From NCBI RefSeq assembly GCF_900115925.1, contig NZ_FOYF01000001.1:744001-808000 (forward strand): 64,000 bases of DNA, given 5' to 3'. The DNA is from Bacillus sp. cl95 (GTDB taxonomy: Bacteria > Bacillota > Bacilli > Bacillales > Cytobacillaceae). The position numbers and the translations under genes are program-made. Shown piece by piece: positions 47,084-57,872 of the stretch (position 1 is its first letter; each line of letters starts with the position of its first letter). The notes below the pieces were generated by a model that saw only the letters and a list, made by a program, of their open reading frames with translations, did no database searches and had not been told where the DNA came from.

Positions 47084-47110
47084 TAGCCTAAAGGCATCGC
47101 CTTTAGGCTA
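47084..47110. other. Inverted repeat between mdxG and the amylase gene
   Basis: Perfect 12-bp inverted repeat TAGCCTAAAGGC/GCCTTTAGGCTA with a 3-bp loop. It lacks a good T-tract on the minus strand, so RNA processing or stability is as likely as termination. Confidence 0.5.
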
Positions 47111-47120
47111 AGTAAAGATA

Positions 47121-47957
47121 CTATTTGTTCGCTCCTGCTTTAAGTCCTTCAACAATATGTTTTTGGAAAAGCAAGAATAGAATTGTAATAGGTACTGCAA
47201 CCAAGATTGCCCCTGCAGCAAATGTTGTGAATTGAGTGTTTGCCTTCCCTGTAACAAACTCGAACAAACCAATTGCAAGTGTTTTATTATCATTCGATCT
47301 TAACACAAGACGAGCAAAGATAAAATCCATCCATGGGCCAATGAAGTTATTTACAGCAATGAATACTAAAATCGGCTTTGATAGTGGCATCATGATTTTG
47401 AAGAAAATCGTTGTATGACTTGCTCCATCAATCTTCGCTGCTTCTTCAAGACTTCTTGGAAGTCCATCAAAATATCCTTTAACCAACCACGCACCAAAAG
47501 GTATGGATCCACCAGCATACACCAGAATTAAACCCCAATGGTTGTCCAATAATCCAATTTGAAGTAAAAGAATATAAATTGCGATCATTCCCATGAAACC
47601 AGGGAACATTTGTAGCACTAGCATTGTCATAAGTCCTTGTCTTCTACCTGGGAATCTAAACCTTGAGAATGCATATGCTGCTGTTACAACAAGAAAAGTT
47701 GAAATAATCATATTGAAAAAAGCGATTTTAATCGTGTTTTTATACCATAATAAGTAATCGGTCTTTTCAAATAGGTCTCTGAAATGATCAAGCGTCAACG
47801 TACTCGGAAGCAATTTAGTAGAGAAAAGAGAATCTCCTGGATTGAAAGCTCCAATAACGATCCAATAAATAGGGTAGAGAACTAAGATTGACGTAATGAC
47901 CAAAATTAAATATATTAGCCCGACAGTTAGTCTGTCATATAATTTTTTACTCATCAT
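47121..47957 (-). CDS. mdxG: Maltodextrin ABC transporter permease MdxG/MalG
   Basis: 278 residues with six predicted membrane segments and the binding-protein-dependent permease EAA motif (RSLEEAAKIDGASHTTIFFKI) that contacts the ATPase. Overlaps mdxF by 4 bp. No ATPase gene is in the cluster, so it should share an MsmX-type ATPase encoded elsewhere. Confidence 0.93.
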   Translation of the reverse strand: MMSKKLYDRLTVGLIYLILVITSILVLYPIYWIVIGAFNPGDSLFSTKLLPSTLTLDHFRDLFEKTDYLLWYKNTIKIAFFNMIISTFLVVTAAYAFSRFRFPGRRQGLMTMLVLQMFPGFMGMIAIYILLLQIGLLDNHWGLILVYAGGSIPFGAWLVKGYFDGLPRSLEEAAKIDGASHTTIFFKIMMPLSKPILVFIAVNNFIGPWMDFIFARLVLRSNDNKTLAIGLFEFVTGKANTQFTTFAAGAILVAVPITILFLLFQKHIVEGLKAGANK

Positions 47958-49255
47958 GACATCATATCCTCTTCTTTAAATGCTTTTGTCCTTCTGAAAT
48001 TCCAAACTGAAAGTGTCGATACGACAATGAAAATTAGGATAGACACAACCGAAGCCATCGCAAACTGGCTTTGCTGAAGCGTCATTTTATAAATCCAACT
48101 AATTAAAATATCTGTGGAACCTGCATAACTATATTCCACGTTTACAGGTTTACCTTGTGTCATTAAATAAATAACGTTAAAGTTATTGAAGTTTCCTGCA
48201 AAACTCATGATTAATAGGGGTGCTGTTGAGAACATTACGATTGGCATGGTGATTTTCCAAAACTTTTGACGAGCGGAAGCTCCATCCACATCGGCCGCTT
48301 CAAAAAGCTCCTTATCAATCGTTGTCATAACTCCACTCATCAGAACCATCCAGAATGGAAAACCAAACCACATGTTTACAACGACAAGTGTCGTTTTTGC
48401 CCAAAATGGATCTGATAACCAAGGAATTGCCGCGAAACCTAAAGCTTCTAAGTAATGATTAAGCGGACCAAACTCTCCATTAAAAATGTTTCTTAGAATT
48501 AAAATACTGATGAATTGCGGAATAGCCCAAGGAAGAATAAAGATACTTCGCCAGAAACGCTTAAGCTTAACACCTTTATGATTAATGAACACCGCAAAGA
48601 TTAACCCAAGGAAGAACGTTGTCGCCGTTGATAAAATTGCCCAAAGTACTGTCCAACTGAATACTCCATAGAACGTTTTACTCCACGTCTTAAGCTGGAA
48701 TAAATCAATGAACGTTTGGAAACCAACCCAGTCTACTAGACTCTTAGGTGGGAGATGGTTTGGGCCTGAATAGTTTGTAAAGGCAATTAAAATACCGAAT
48801 AATAGCGGTAAAATTGTCAAAAAAGCAGTAAATAGAATAGAAGGAGTTAATAGGATATAAGGAAATCCATTCTCCCAAACATTTGCTAATGTCTGTTTAA
48901 ACGTACTAGGTTGTCCACCTTGGTCTCTTAGCTTCCCAACTTTATAAGCATCTCGAACATTCAAGTAGTAAACCCATAAATAGAGCAAGAATAAGATGAG
49001 GAAAATGATACCTTCAATCATTAAGAAGATCGAGTGGTCACCTTGTACAATTTCAAATCCTTTTCTCGTTTGAGCAGTTTCCCCTAGTGTAACTAGACCC
49101 CACATTGCCAATCTAAATGGAAATGACCAGAACAAGAGCAAATAAACATTTAAGGCCATTAAGAAGATTCCTTTAGCATATTGACGATGGTAGAGTTGCC
49201 CCAGTCCCATTAGCAATAAGGACAAAATTGCACCTGTTCTCGCTTTCTTTTGCAC
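47954..49255 (-). CDS. mdxF: Maltodextrin ABC transporter permease MdxF/MalF
   Basis: 433 residues with about eight membrane segments. The first 140 residues hold two extra hydrophobic helices before the permease core, as in B. subtilis MdxF. The core carries the EAA loop (KELFEAADVDGASARQKFWKI). Start near 49255 follows GAGAGGGA. It pairs with MdxG as the membrane channel. Confidence 0.93.
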   Translation of the reverse strand: MQKKARTGAILSLLLMGLGQLYHRQYAKGIFLMALNVYLLLFWSFPFRLAMWGLVTLGETAQTRKGFEIVQGDHSIFLMIEGIIFLILFLLYLWVYYLNVRDAYKVGKLRDQGGQPSTFKQTLANVWENGFPYILLTPSILFTAFLTILPLLFGILIAFTNYSGPNHLPPKSLVDWVGFQTFIDLFQLKTWSKTFYGVFSWTVLWAILSTATTFFLGLIFAVFINHKGVKLKRFWRSIFILPWAIPQFISILILRNIFNGEFGPLNHYLEALGFAAIPWLSDPFWAKTTLVVVNMWFGFPFWMVLMSGVMTTIDKELFEAADVDGASARQKFWKITMPIVMFSTAPLLIMSFAGNFNNFNVIYLMTQGKPVNVEYSYAGSTDILISWIYKMTLQQSQFAMASVVSILIFIVVSTLSVWNFRRTKAFKEEDMMS

Positions 49256-49375
49256 TTAAATCCCTCTCTTCACTTTTCTTATGATGTGCAATTTATTTAG
49301 ACAGAAGTTCAACTCACTTCTGCTTGTTTTCAAAGTCAGGTTGTATTTCTAGTAAAATCTTCAATTACAATATAA

Positions 49376-49408
49376 AAACCGAGCCAATACCTAGATTGGT
49401 ATCGGCTC
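49376..49408 (-). terminator. Partial terminator between mdxE and mdxF
   Basis: Imperfect stem GAGCC-ATACC/GGTAT-GGCTC with loop CTAGAT, followed on the minus strand by GGTTTTTA. It lies just past the mdxE stop. Such sites reduce permease expression relative to the binding protein in related operons. Confidence 0.78.
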
Positions 49409-49418
49409 TGAAATTCAA

Positions 49419-50726
49419 TTACTTAGATTGAGAAGCAATAGCATCTTCAATTTGTGTTTTAGCAGCATCGAAAGCAGCTTTAGGATCAGTTCCATCATTC
49501 CAAATTGTTGTATAAGCTACGCCCATTGGCTCCCAAACAGATTGCATTTGAGAAATATTTGGCATTGGAACTGCACTGTTAGCTTGTTCTAAGAATGCCT
49601 TAGCATAAGGATCTGCTTTGATCTTTTCACTTTCTAACAAAGCTTTATGTGGTGGAATTTGACCAGTCATTTCAAAACGCTTTTCTAACATTTCTTTGCT
49701 TGTTGCAAATTGTGCAAGTAATGTTGCAGCTTTAGGATATTTAGAATAAGAGTTTACATAGTAAGCCTTGATTCCAGAGAAACTTGCAGGGTTCTTGCCA
49801 TTATCTAATTTTGGTAGTGGAGCAATACCAAAGTTTACGCCAGCGTCAGTGTGGTTCTTGATATCCCAAGGACCAGAGATACGGTAAAGTAATTTGCCTT
49901 CGTTGAAGAAAGTAGAGATTACATCACCTGTGATGTCTTCAATTTTAAGTGGAAGAAGTTCTTTGTGAATCTTTTGCATGAATTCACCAGACTTGATAGC
50001 TCCTTCGTTGTTAACACCTAAATCAGATGGATCAGTGTTGTCTTTACCAAAAATGTAACCACCGTAACCAGCAAAGAAAGCATGGTTGAAGTAGAAGTTA
50101 CCTGGCTCCATCATGAAGCCGAATTTCTTGTCAGCATCAGTAGAACCTTTTTGGAATTCTTTAGATTGCGCGAATAATTCTTCAAAAGTTTCAGCAGGTT
50201 TTTTAACTAGATCTTTGTTGTAGTAAAGAGCATAAGTTTCGATTGCCATAGGGAAACCGTAAAGCATTGACTCGTCTTTCTCAGTAAAAGAAGTACCATT
50301 GATTGCAGCTTCCATGAAGTCTTTCTTATAGTCATCAGCAAACATGTTTTCGTAGATTAGGCCGGCTTTCACCATGTTACCTACGTGGTCATGTGGTGCG
50401 TGGAATACGTCAGCACCAAGACCAGCTGGTCCGTCAACTTCAAGTTTTCCAGCAGCATCAACGTGTGCAACTTCTTGTACTTCAACAGGGATGCTTGTCT
50501 TCTTTGTGAATTCTTCAGCTACATATTTCGCCCATTCACCTTCAGCACCGCCGTTATCCCAAAGAATAAGTTTTGCTCCATCTTCAGCTTCGATAGCAAC
50601 TTTCTCTTCTGTCTTTTCTTTTTCTTTCTCTTTATCTCCGCCTGCGTTTTCTTTTACCGGCTTATTACATGCTGCTAAAGCAAAAATAATGACCAGGATA
50701 AAAGATAACTTTAAAAACTTTTGCAT
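49419..50726 (-). CDS. mdxE: Maltodextrin-binding lipoprotein MdxE/MalE
   Basis: 435 residues. Lipoprotein signal ending LAAC with lipid-bearing Cys20, a charged linker (DKEKEKEKTEEK), then a type-1 solute-binding domain like MalE. ATG with AAGGTGGGG. First gene of mdxE-mdxF-mdxG-amylase-GH31-lacI. The ligand is inferred from the surrounding glucan enzymes. Confidence 0.93.
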   Translation of the reverse strand: MQKFLKLSFILVIIFALAACNKPVKENAGGDKEKEKEKTEEKVAIEAEDGAKLILWDNGGAEGEWAKYVAEEFTKKTSIPVEVQEVAHVDAAGKLEVDGPAGLGADVFHAPHDHVGNMVKAGLIYENMFADDYKKDFMEAAINGTSFTEKDESMLYGFPMAIETYALYYNKDLVKKPAETFEELFAQSKEFQKGSTDADKKFGFMMEPGNFYFNHAFFAGYGGYIFGKDNTDPSDLGVNNEGAIKSGEFMQKIHKELLPLKIEDITGDVISTFFNEGKLLYRISGPWDIKNHTDAGVNFGIAPLPKLDNGKNPASFSGIKAYYVNSYSKYPKAATLLAQFATSKEMLEKRFEMTGQIPPHKALLESEKIKADPYAKAFLEQANSAVPMPNISQMQSVWEPMGVAYTTIWNDGTDPKAAFDAAKTQIEDAIASQSK

Positions 50727-50802
50727 ACTTTCCCCACCTTTTAAGAATTGTTTTATATTTCATGCACACTCGTGCAGTGAAATCAATAGAGTGATAGAAT
50801 AA

Positions 50803-50816
50803 GAAAACGTTTGCTC
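50803..50816. promoter_or_regulatory. Operator-like site O1 near mdxE
   Basis: GAAAACGTTTGCTC, a LacI-type half-palindrome around CG that is close in form to O3 reversed. It lies on the mdxE side of the divergent region. Confidence 0.6.
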
Positions 50817-50873
50817 ATTTGTTCATAAAATATTCATAAACTAGTAATATCATGTCCATTTTCTATTTTCAAA

Positions 50874-50890
50874 AAGAAAACGCTTTCTTT
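50874..50890. promoter_or_regulatory. Operator/cre-like site O2
   Basis: AAGAAAACGCTTTCTTT, a palindrome around ACGCT matching the CcpA cre pattern (WTGNAANCGNWNNCA) loosely and LacI-type sites generally. Confidence 0.55.
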
Positions 50891-50950
50891 GTTGCTATTC
50901 ATAAGTTTATTTTTCAAAAATGCGAATGTCAACTATTAAAATATTTATGT

Positions 50951-50964
50951 GCAAACGTTTTCGC
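50951..50964. promoter_or_regulatory. Operator-like site O3 in the maltogenic amylase promoter
   Basis: GCAAACGTTTTCGC, nearly palindromic. It lies between a weak -35 and the -10 TATAAT at 50972-50977 of the plus-strand gene, where a repressor would block polymerase. Confidence 0.68.
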
Positions 50965-50971
50965 TAACTGA

Positions 50972-50977
50972 TATAAT
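50972..50977 (+). promoter_or_regulatory. -10 of the GH13 maltogenic amylase promoter
   Basis: Perfect TATAAT with start near 50984. The -35 (GTGCAA at 50949-50954) is poor, consistent with a regulated promoter. Confidence 0.6.
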
Positions 50978-50982
50978 CATAA

Positions 50983-52833
<1,851 letters not shown>

Positions 52834-52851
52834 AATATGGCTGAATAAATT

Positions 52852-52897
52852 AGGGACCTACTTCCTCTTTTGCGAAGTTAGGTCTCTAGTTTTTTTA
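52852..52897 (+). terminator. Terminator of the maltogenic amylase gene
   Basis: Imperfect stem AGGGACCTACTTC/GCGAAGTTAGGTCTCT then T7, 18 bp past the stop. Confidence 0.75.
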
Positions 52898-53051
52898 TGC
52901 CATTACAGGACCAAGAATATAACCAAATTGTGACGTTATTTAAAATACTTTTAATAAATTCTCTTACTCTCCTTTACTCCTCTTAAGATTTGCCGAATTA
53001 TGTCGATATTACCAAAAAGAAAAGTTTTATTGGGAGAAAGGGGTATTTGCT

Positions 53052-54527
53052 ATGGAAGCGATTAGCCAGTTGAAATTAAAAGATTTGTTGAACAAAAATA
53101 AGTTGATGTTGGTAACCTTCAGCATCTCTGCAACTTTAGCATTATTATATACGCTTGTAATGAAAGAGTTTAATAAGTCGGCAATATATGGAATAGAAAT
53201 CGTTCTAGCATTCTTATTATATTTCGGTTTTACTAAAATGAAGAAACCAGTTCTTTTCCCCTTCTCCATTGTTATCGTATTAGGTTTATCTACAAACCTA
53301 TCCATTCTCCTGTTCGGCGGAAATGTCAGTCTACTAGGTGTAATTTTCTTCATGGCTGTTATGGCATCTGTACAACTAAATAGAAGAATATTTTCGCTCG
53401 GTTTCATTCTAGGTTTAATCACAATGATCACTAATAATCTATTTGCAGATTCACATAAAGATGCACTGAATGCTATGTTTGCAAGTTCTATCATTGGATA
53501 TGTACTAATGGGCTCATTATTGTATGTAGTGATCCACTTAGCAACCAAACAATTTCAATCAGTTATCTCTTTCTTAACTGTTGCTGAAGAAGAAGCTGTA
53601 TTTAAAGAGCAACAAAGGGTGACTCTTGAAACGGATGTAAAGCAAATTATCTCTAGTATCACAACAGTAAACGATCAAATTCAAACGAACTTAAGTGCCC
53701 AGGAAGAAATGAAAATTGCTATTGTTGAAGTGTCTGCTGGAAGTCAGACACAAAGCGAACAAATTAGTGAAATAGCAGAGAATGCTCATGAATCGTTAAT
53801 CATGATGCAGAATATGGGTCAAGTAACTAGTGTACTTTCAGAGGAAGCGAATCAAGCAAACTCAGTTGCTACTGACGGTCAACAAAGATTTGCTATATTA
53901 TCTCAAGAAATGAAAGAGTTGCAGCAAGTTATCTCCGCCTTATCTTCAAACTTCGAAAATCTTACGAAGAAAATTGAAGAAACTAACCTTTATGCAGGTA
54001 ATATTAAAGAGATTACCGATCAAACGAACTTACTAGCCCTTAATGCCTCTATCGAAGCCGCTCGAGCAGGCGATGCAGGACGTGGATTCTCGGTGGTTGC
54101 CGAAGAAATTAGAAAGCTAGCTGAAACAACGAAGTTGACTACAGAAAAAATCACAAAAAACCTTTCAGAAGTGAATAGTTCTAACGCTGATACAATGGAA
54201 ATTGTGATGCTCAGCAGCAAGAAGCTTCAAGAAAGCGTGGAATCAACAAACGAGGTTTCTGACTATTTTCAAAAGCTTGGTCAGACGCTAGACACACTTA
54301 ATACGACTTTCAAAGAATTTGAGAGTCTATCAAGTTCAGTTGAAAAACAGTCTACTAATGTCGAAACTTCGACAAGCGAACTTGCTGCCATCATTGAAGA
54401 AGCAAGTGCAAGTCTTGAGGAAATGAGTGCAACGATTGAATCATTGAATCAGGATAGCCATAAAATCGCAACTATCATCTCTGAAACAACCATCGCAGCC
54501 GAAAATATCGAAAAGAATCTTTCATAG
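53052..54527 (+). CDS. Methyl-accepting chemotaxis protein with multi-spanning N-terminus
   Basis: 491 residues. Five to six hydrophobic segments in the first 175 residues with almost no extracellular loop, then a cytoplasmic signalling domain with the conserved hairpin tip [18 protein letters not shown] and flanking coiled coils. No Cache or four-helix sensor and no clear HAMP, so it may sense membrane state or an energy signal rather than an outside ligand. The ATG follows AAAGGGG. Stands alone. Confidence 0.9.
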   Translation: MEAISQLKLKDLLNKNKLMLVTFSISATLALLYTLVMKEFNKSAIYGIEIVLAFLLYFGFTKMKKPVLFPFSIVIVLGLSTNLSILLFGGNVSLLGVIFFMAVMASVQLNRRIFSLGFILGLITMITNNLFADSHKDALNAMFASSIIGYVLMGSLLYVVIHLATKQFQSVISFLTVAEEEAVFKEQQRVTLETDVKQIISSITTVNDQIQTNLSAQEEMKIAIVEVSAGSQTQSEQISEIAENAHESLIMMQNMGQVTSVLSEEANQANSVATDGQQRFAILSQEMKELQQVISALSSNFENLTKKIEETNLYAGNIKEITDQTNLLALNASIEAARAGDAGRGFSVVAEEIRKLAETTKLTTEKITKNLSEVNSSNADTMEIVMLSSKKLQESVESTNEVSDYFQKLGQTLDTLNTTFKEFESLSSSVEKQSTNVETSTSELAAIIEEASASLEEMSATIESLNQDSHKIATIISETTIAAENIEKNLS

Positions 54528-54540
54528 TCTTTAAGCGAAA

Positions 54541-54580
54541 GAGGCACAACCATTGAATAAAATGGTTGTGCCTCTTTTTT
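54541..54580 (+). terminator. Terminator of the chemoreceptor gene
   Basis: 14-bp perfect stem GAGGCACAACCATT/AATGGTTGTGCCTC then T6. The short MITE copy B is inserted at the end of its T-tract. Confidence 0.92.
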
Positions 54581-54586
54581 ATTCTA

Positions 54587-54760
54587 GGCTCTTTTCGTAA
54601 ATTTTGTTGTTTTCACAAGCAAAAGTAAAAATCGGCTTCTGGATTTTTACGATTTTTACTGAATTCTTAGTTCAGTATCTTCTCGAAAAGAGCCCCGAAG
54701 CCATAAAGAATGCGGGATGAAAGTAGCATCCGAAAAGCAACAATCGGTGCGAAAACGGCC
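54587..54760. mobile_element. Short MITE copy B with perfect 8-bp target duplication
   Basis: 174 bp, reverse orientation of copy A, from GGCTCTTTTCGTAAA to GTGCGAAAACGGCC. Flanked by identical TTATTCTA at 54579-54586 and 54761-54768. The right copy is the last two codons and stop of asnO, so the element sits exactly after the asnO stop codon and leaves the gene intact. Confidence 0.95.
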
Positions 54761-56608
54761 TTATTCTACAACATTTACATTATAATCTTTAAACCAAACA
54801 TGTATTTGAGCTAGATGTGCGAGCAATTGTGGGCCTGTCATCAATTGACCGAACCAAGGTTCTTTAAAAGAAGTCCCCGCACTGTTGACCATTTCATTCA
54901 AGTGTTCCCGGTCAAAAAATTCATGAAGAGCTGAGCTTTTGTCAGAAAGAATATCCTTCATCCAATTTTGAATGGATTGGGCATATTTAGGATTATGCGT
55001 CTTCGGATACGGACTCTTTTTTCTATAAAGAACTTCATTTGGCAGAATTCCTTCAAGAGCCGCTCTTAAAATTCCTTTTTCACGATTTCCATGCATTTTC
55101 ATTTCCCATGGAATATTCCATGCGTATTCAACCAGTCGATGATCTGCAAAAGGAACGCGCACCTCAAGACTTGCTCCCATACTCATTCTATCTTTCCGAT
55201 CCAGTAATGTAGTCATGAACCAGACCATATTCAGATAAAAGAGTTCTCTTCGCTTCGCTTCTTGCCTCGATTCACCTTCTAATGCAGGTGTCTCTGCTAA
55301 AGTTTGAGCATACTTTTCCATTACGTAATCATTAACTGAAATTTTTCGACGCCAATGCTCACTCAGTAAAAGATTTCTCTGGTCTGATGAACGCATCCAC
55401 GGAAATCCATTTCGCATTAAGTCCTCTTCACGATGAAACCAAGGGTATCCTCCGAAAATTTCATCCGCACATTCCCCAGAAAGACTTACAACAAAATCCT
55501 GCTTTATCTCACGACAAAACCAGAGTAGTGAAGAATCAATATCAGCCATCCCCGGTAAGTCTCTAACATGCACTGCTTCTATCAAGTTATCCACTAATTG
55601 TTGTTGAGTGATGATACAGCTATGATGCTTCGTACCAAATGTGTCTGTCATCAAATTGATCCAATGGGCATCCGAATTCGGCTGGAACTCATTAGACTTG
55701 AAAAACTTCGCATTGTCTTCATAATCAATCGAGTAAGTATGCAGTTGCCCCTTACCTTCCCTCTCAAATGCTTTGGCTGCAATTGCGGTTATAGCACTTG
55801 AATCCACGCCACCTGATAAGAATGTACAAAGCGGCACATCTGAAACGAGTTGCCTAGTGACCGCATCCGTCACTAAATGGCGAACTTTATCAATGGTGTC
55901 TCCTAGATTGTCTTGATGTTGGCTACTCTTCACATTCCAGTAGCGCCAGATTTTTAAGCCATTTTTTGAAAAAGTTAGTGCATGACCAGGCCTTAACTCT
56001 TTAATTCCTTTGAAAACACCACTGCCAGGAGAACGTGAAGGTCCAAGACCAAATATCTCTGCAAGTCCTTCCCTATCCAGTTCTGCTGAGACTTCAGGGT
56101 GTACAAGTATCGCTTTCAGTTCTGAACCAAAAATGAGACCACCGTTTTTCTCTGTAAAAAATAATGGCTTTACACCTAATCGGTCACGTCCAATAAATAA
56201 TTTTTCCTTCTTTTGATCCCAAACGGCAAAAGCAAAAATACCATTAAGGTGATCAACGCATTCTTCTGCCCATTCTATATAGGCAGTTAACAGAACTTCT
56301 GTGTCAGAATGACCCTTGAACGAATATCCTTTTATAAGGAGTTCTTTTCTAATTTCTTCCGTATTATACAATTCACCGTTATAACAAATGGTATAAACTG
56401 AATCTCTTGCCGTTTTTGTCATTGGCTGCCTTCCACCTTCGGGATCTACCACGACCAATCGTTTATGGCCGAAACCAACATTAGTATCAGTCCAAATATT
56501 TGTATCGTCCGGTCCCCGTTTCGAAAGCGTTCCTGCCATTTTTGCAAGAGTGTCTGTCTGCATTTTTACATTCCTATGATAATCAATCCAACCGGTAATT
56601 CCACACAT
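54761..56608 (-). CDS. asnO: Asparagine synthase (glutamine-hydrolysing)
   Basis: 615 residues. N-terminal glutaminase with nucleophile Cys2 (MCGITGW), RGPDD and GHKRLVVVD motifs; synthetase domain with ATP loop SGGVDS at 265-270. Makes asparagine from aspartate, glutamine and ATP. Assigned to AsnO (yisO) by synteny with yisN, yisL and yisK; B. subtilis asnO is linked to sporulation. The promoter side has an AT-rich TAGTAT but no certain sigma factor. Confidence 0.93.
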   Translation of the reverse strand: MCGITGWIDYHRNVKMQTDTLAKMAGTLSKRGPDDTNIWTDTNVGFGHKRLVVVDPEGGRQPMTKTARDSVYTICYNGELYNTEEIRKELLIKGYSFKGHSDTEVLLTAYIEWAEECVDHLNGIFAFAVWDQKKEKLFIGRDRLGVKPLFFTEKNGGLIFGSELKAILVHPEVSAELDREGLAEIFGLGPSRSPGSGVFKGIKELRPGHALTFSKNGLKIWRYWNVKSSQHQDNLGDTIDKVRHLVTDAVTRQLVSDVPLCTFLSGGVDSSAITAIAAKAFEREGKGQLHTYSIDYEDNAKFFKSNEFQPNSDAHWINLMTDTFGTKHHSCIITQQQLVDNLIEAVHVRDLPGMADIDSSLLWFCREIKQDFVVSLSGECADEIFGGYPWFHREEDLMRNGFPWMRSSDQRNLLLSEHWRRKISVNDYVMEKYAQTLAETPALEGESRQEAKRRELFYLNMVWFMTTLLDRKDRMSMGASLEVRVPFADHRLVEYAWNIPWEMKMHGNREKGILRAALEGILPNEVLYRKKSPYPKTHNPKYAQSIQNWMKDILSDKSSALHEFFDREHLNEMVNSAGTSFKEPWFGQLMTGPQLLAHLAQIHVWFKDYNVNVVE

Positions 56609-56785
56609 TTTCCATCATCCTTCCCAGATGGGGCTAAGGAAAAGCCACAAGCAGCTTTTTTCATGATGTTATACTATGCAGCCTAATATAAATGGTTAAT
56701 TGTCCTAATTACAGTTAGTGAGTTATAAATTCTTATGATTCTGTCTACAAAGAAAGAAGAGAGCACCATTTACGGAGGTTAACTA

Positions 56786-57349
56786 ATGAACCGACAGCAA
56801 CGCTTAAAACTTTATGAATATCAATCAAGAGCCTATTCAGAAGGTACAGTTGAATATATGAATGAACAATGGGTTTTCTTTGACGATGAAACCGATGAAG
56901 CTGCATCTGTAGAAGAATTTCTACATCAGGAGATTGAAGTCTTGCACATGAATCGTTGGAAGAGAGGCGTCTTATTGGAAGACGGAAAAATCAAAATGGG
57001 AAATGAAATATTTTTTCTACGTCATCAGGACAATGTAAGAATTCGTAAGCACCTGGTCTATTCACTCGAAAGACTTCTAGATGGCATCAACGATGACGCC
57101 TTTTTCCAATTTGTTACGACTCTCAATTCCCTGCATTTCTCCATTTATGATTGCCTGTATTGTTATAATCACCTTTCATTCCTAAATGATGAGAAACAGC
57201 AGGATGGAGTCAATTTCATGGTCTTTGACAATCAAGAGCAGATTTGTAATGTTCAGCATCATTTTTGTTATTACGAAAAGACGAATGATCGTTTTGAATT
57301 CACGCTCAATACTGGGAAAAGGCTCATCATTGAAAAAATGACCTCTTAG
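56786..57349 (+). CDS. yisN: YisN-like protein of unknown function
   Basis: 187 residues, soluble, no recognisable catalytic motif. Charged and aromatic-rich with a DYCxYCYNH-like stretch (YDCLYCYNHLSF near 120) and a C-terminal beta-rich region. Divergent from asnO in the yisN position. ATG behind GGAGG. Function unknown. Confidence 0.72.
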   Translation: MNRQQRLKLYEYQSRAYSEGTVEYMNEQWVFFDDETDEAASVEEFLHQEIEVLHMNRWKRGVLLEDGKIKMGNEIFFLRHQDNVRIRKHLVYSLERLLDGINDDAFFQFVTTLNSLHFSIYDCLYCYNHLSFLNDEKQQDGVNFMVFDNQEQICNVQHHFCYYEKTNDRFEFTLNTGKRLIIEKMTS

Positions 57350-57380
57350 AAACAAAAATCAAGACCGACTGAATATCTCC

Positions 57381-57422
57381 AAAAGGAAAACCCGATGCAT
57401 AATGCACCGGGTTTTCCTTTTG
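57381..57422. terminator. Bidirectional terminator yisN/yisL
   Basis: Long stem AAAAGGAAAACCCG/CGGGTTTTCCTTTT between convergent genes, with T-runs on both strands. Confidence 0.9.
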
Positions 57423-57432
57423 ACAAACTTTC

Positions 57433-57789
57433 CTAAAACCAGTCGAATCCCAATGGGAGCTTTAGACCTAAATAAAGGACTAGCAGTAAGGCTAGGCTAA
57501 ATTGTACCCACAGTATTGAAGTTCTTTGCCTTCTTGATACTCTAGACAAAATCATTTCCATCATCGCTATCACCCATACACCAAGTGCGGCCTTTAAGAT
57601 GTAAAGCAGGGTGATTTTCGCTAGACCCATGATTAAAATCAAACCTGTAACCAAAATGAATACATAAAATAACCTTAAGACCATTTTTACGATCTTTACA
57701 CTTTTCGCGTTATCGCCATTATAGAGTTTGAGGGCGACCAAAAAAAGGATGATGGCTACGAACCATGAAAAAATATGTGCGTGTGTCAT
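57433..57789 (-). CDS. yisL: YisL (UPF0344) membrane protein
   Basis: 118 residues with four predicted membrane helices and the UPF0344 opening THAHIFSWFVAIILF. The ATG at 57789 lies 8 bp past AAGGGG and is preferred over an ATG six bases upstream. Function unknown. Confidence 0.85.
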   Translation of the reverse strand: MTHAHIFSWFVAIILFLVALKLYNGDNAKSVKIVKMVLRLFYVFILVTGLILIMGLAKITLLYILKAALGVWVIAMMEMILSRVSRRQRTSILWVQFSLALLLVLYLGLKLPLGFDWF

Positions 57790-57872
57790 GAACATATCCC
57801 CTTTTCAGATTCATTTGAATAAGTTCCCTTATTACTACCATATTTCCCGAAAAAATCTATTTCAATCAATTG

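Noticed and set aside
50374-50802. 142-codon plus-strand frame
   Set aside because: Antisense to the mdxE signal and linker; the Ser/Phe-rich run reflects reversed Lys/Glu codons.
53027-53548. 173-codon minus-strand frame
   Set aside because: Antisense shadow of the chemoreceptor membrane region; begins within the gene and has no binding site or recognisable domain.
56609-56785. Sigma-E promoter or T-box for asnO
   Set aside because: CATAGTAT resembles a sigma-E -10 but no -35 stands at the right distance, and the leader is too short for a T-box.
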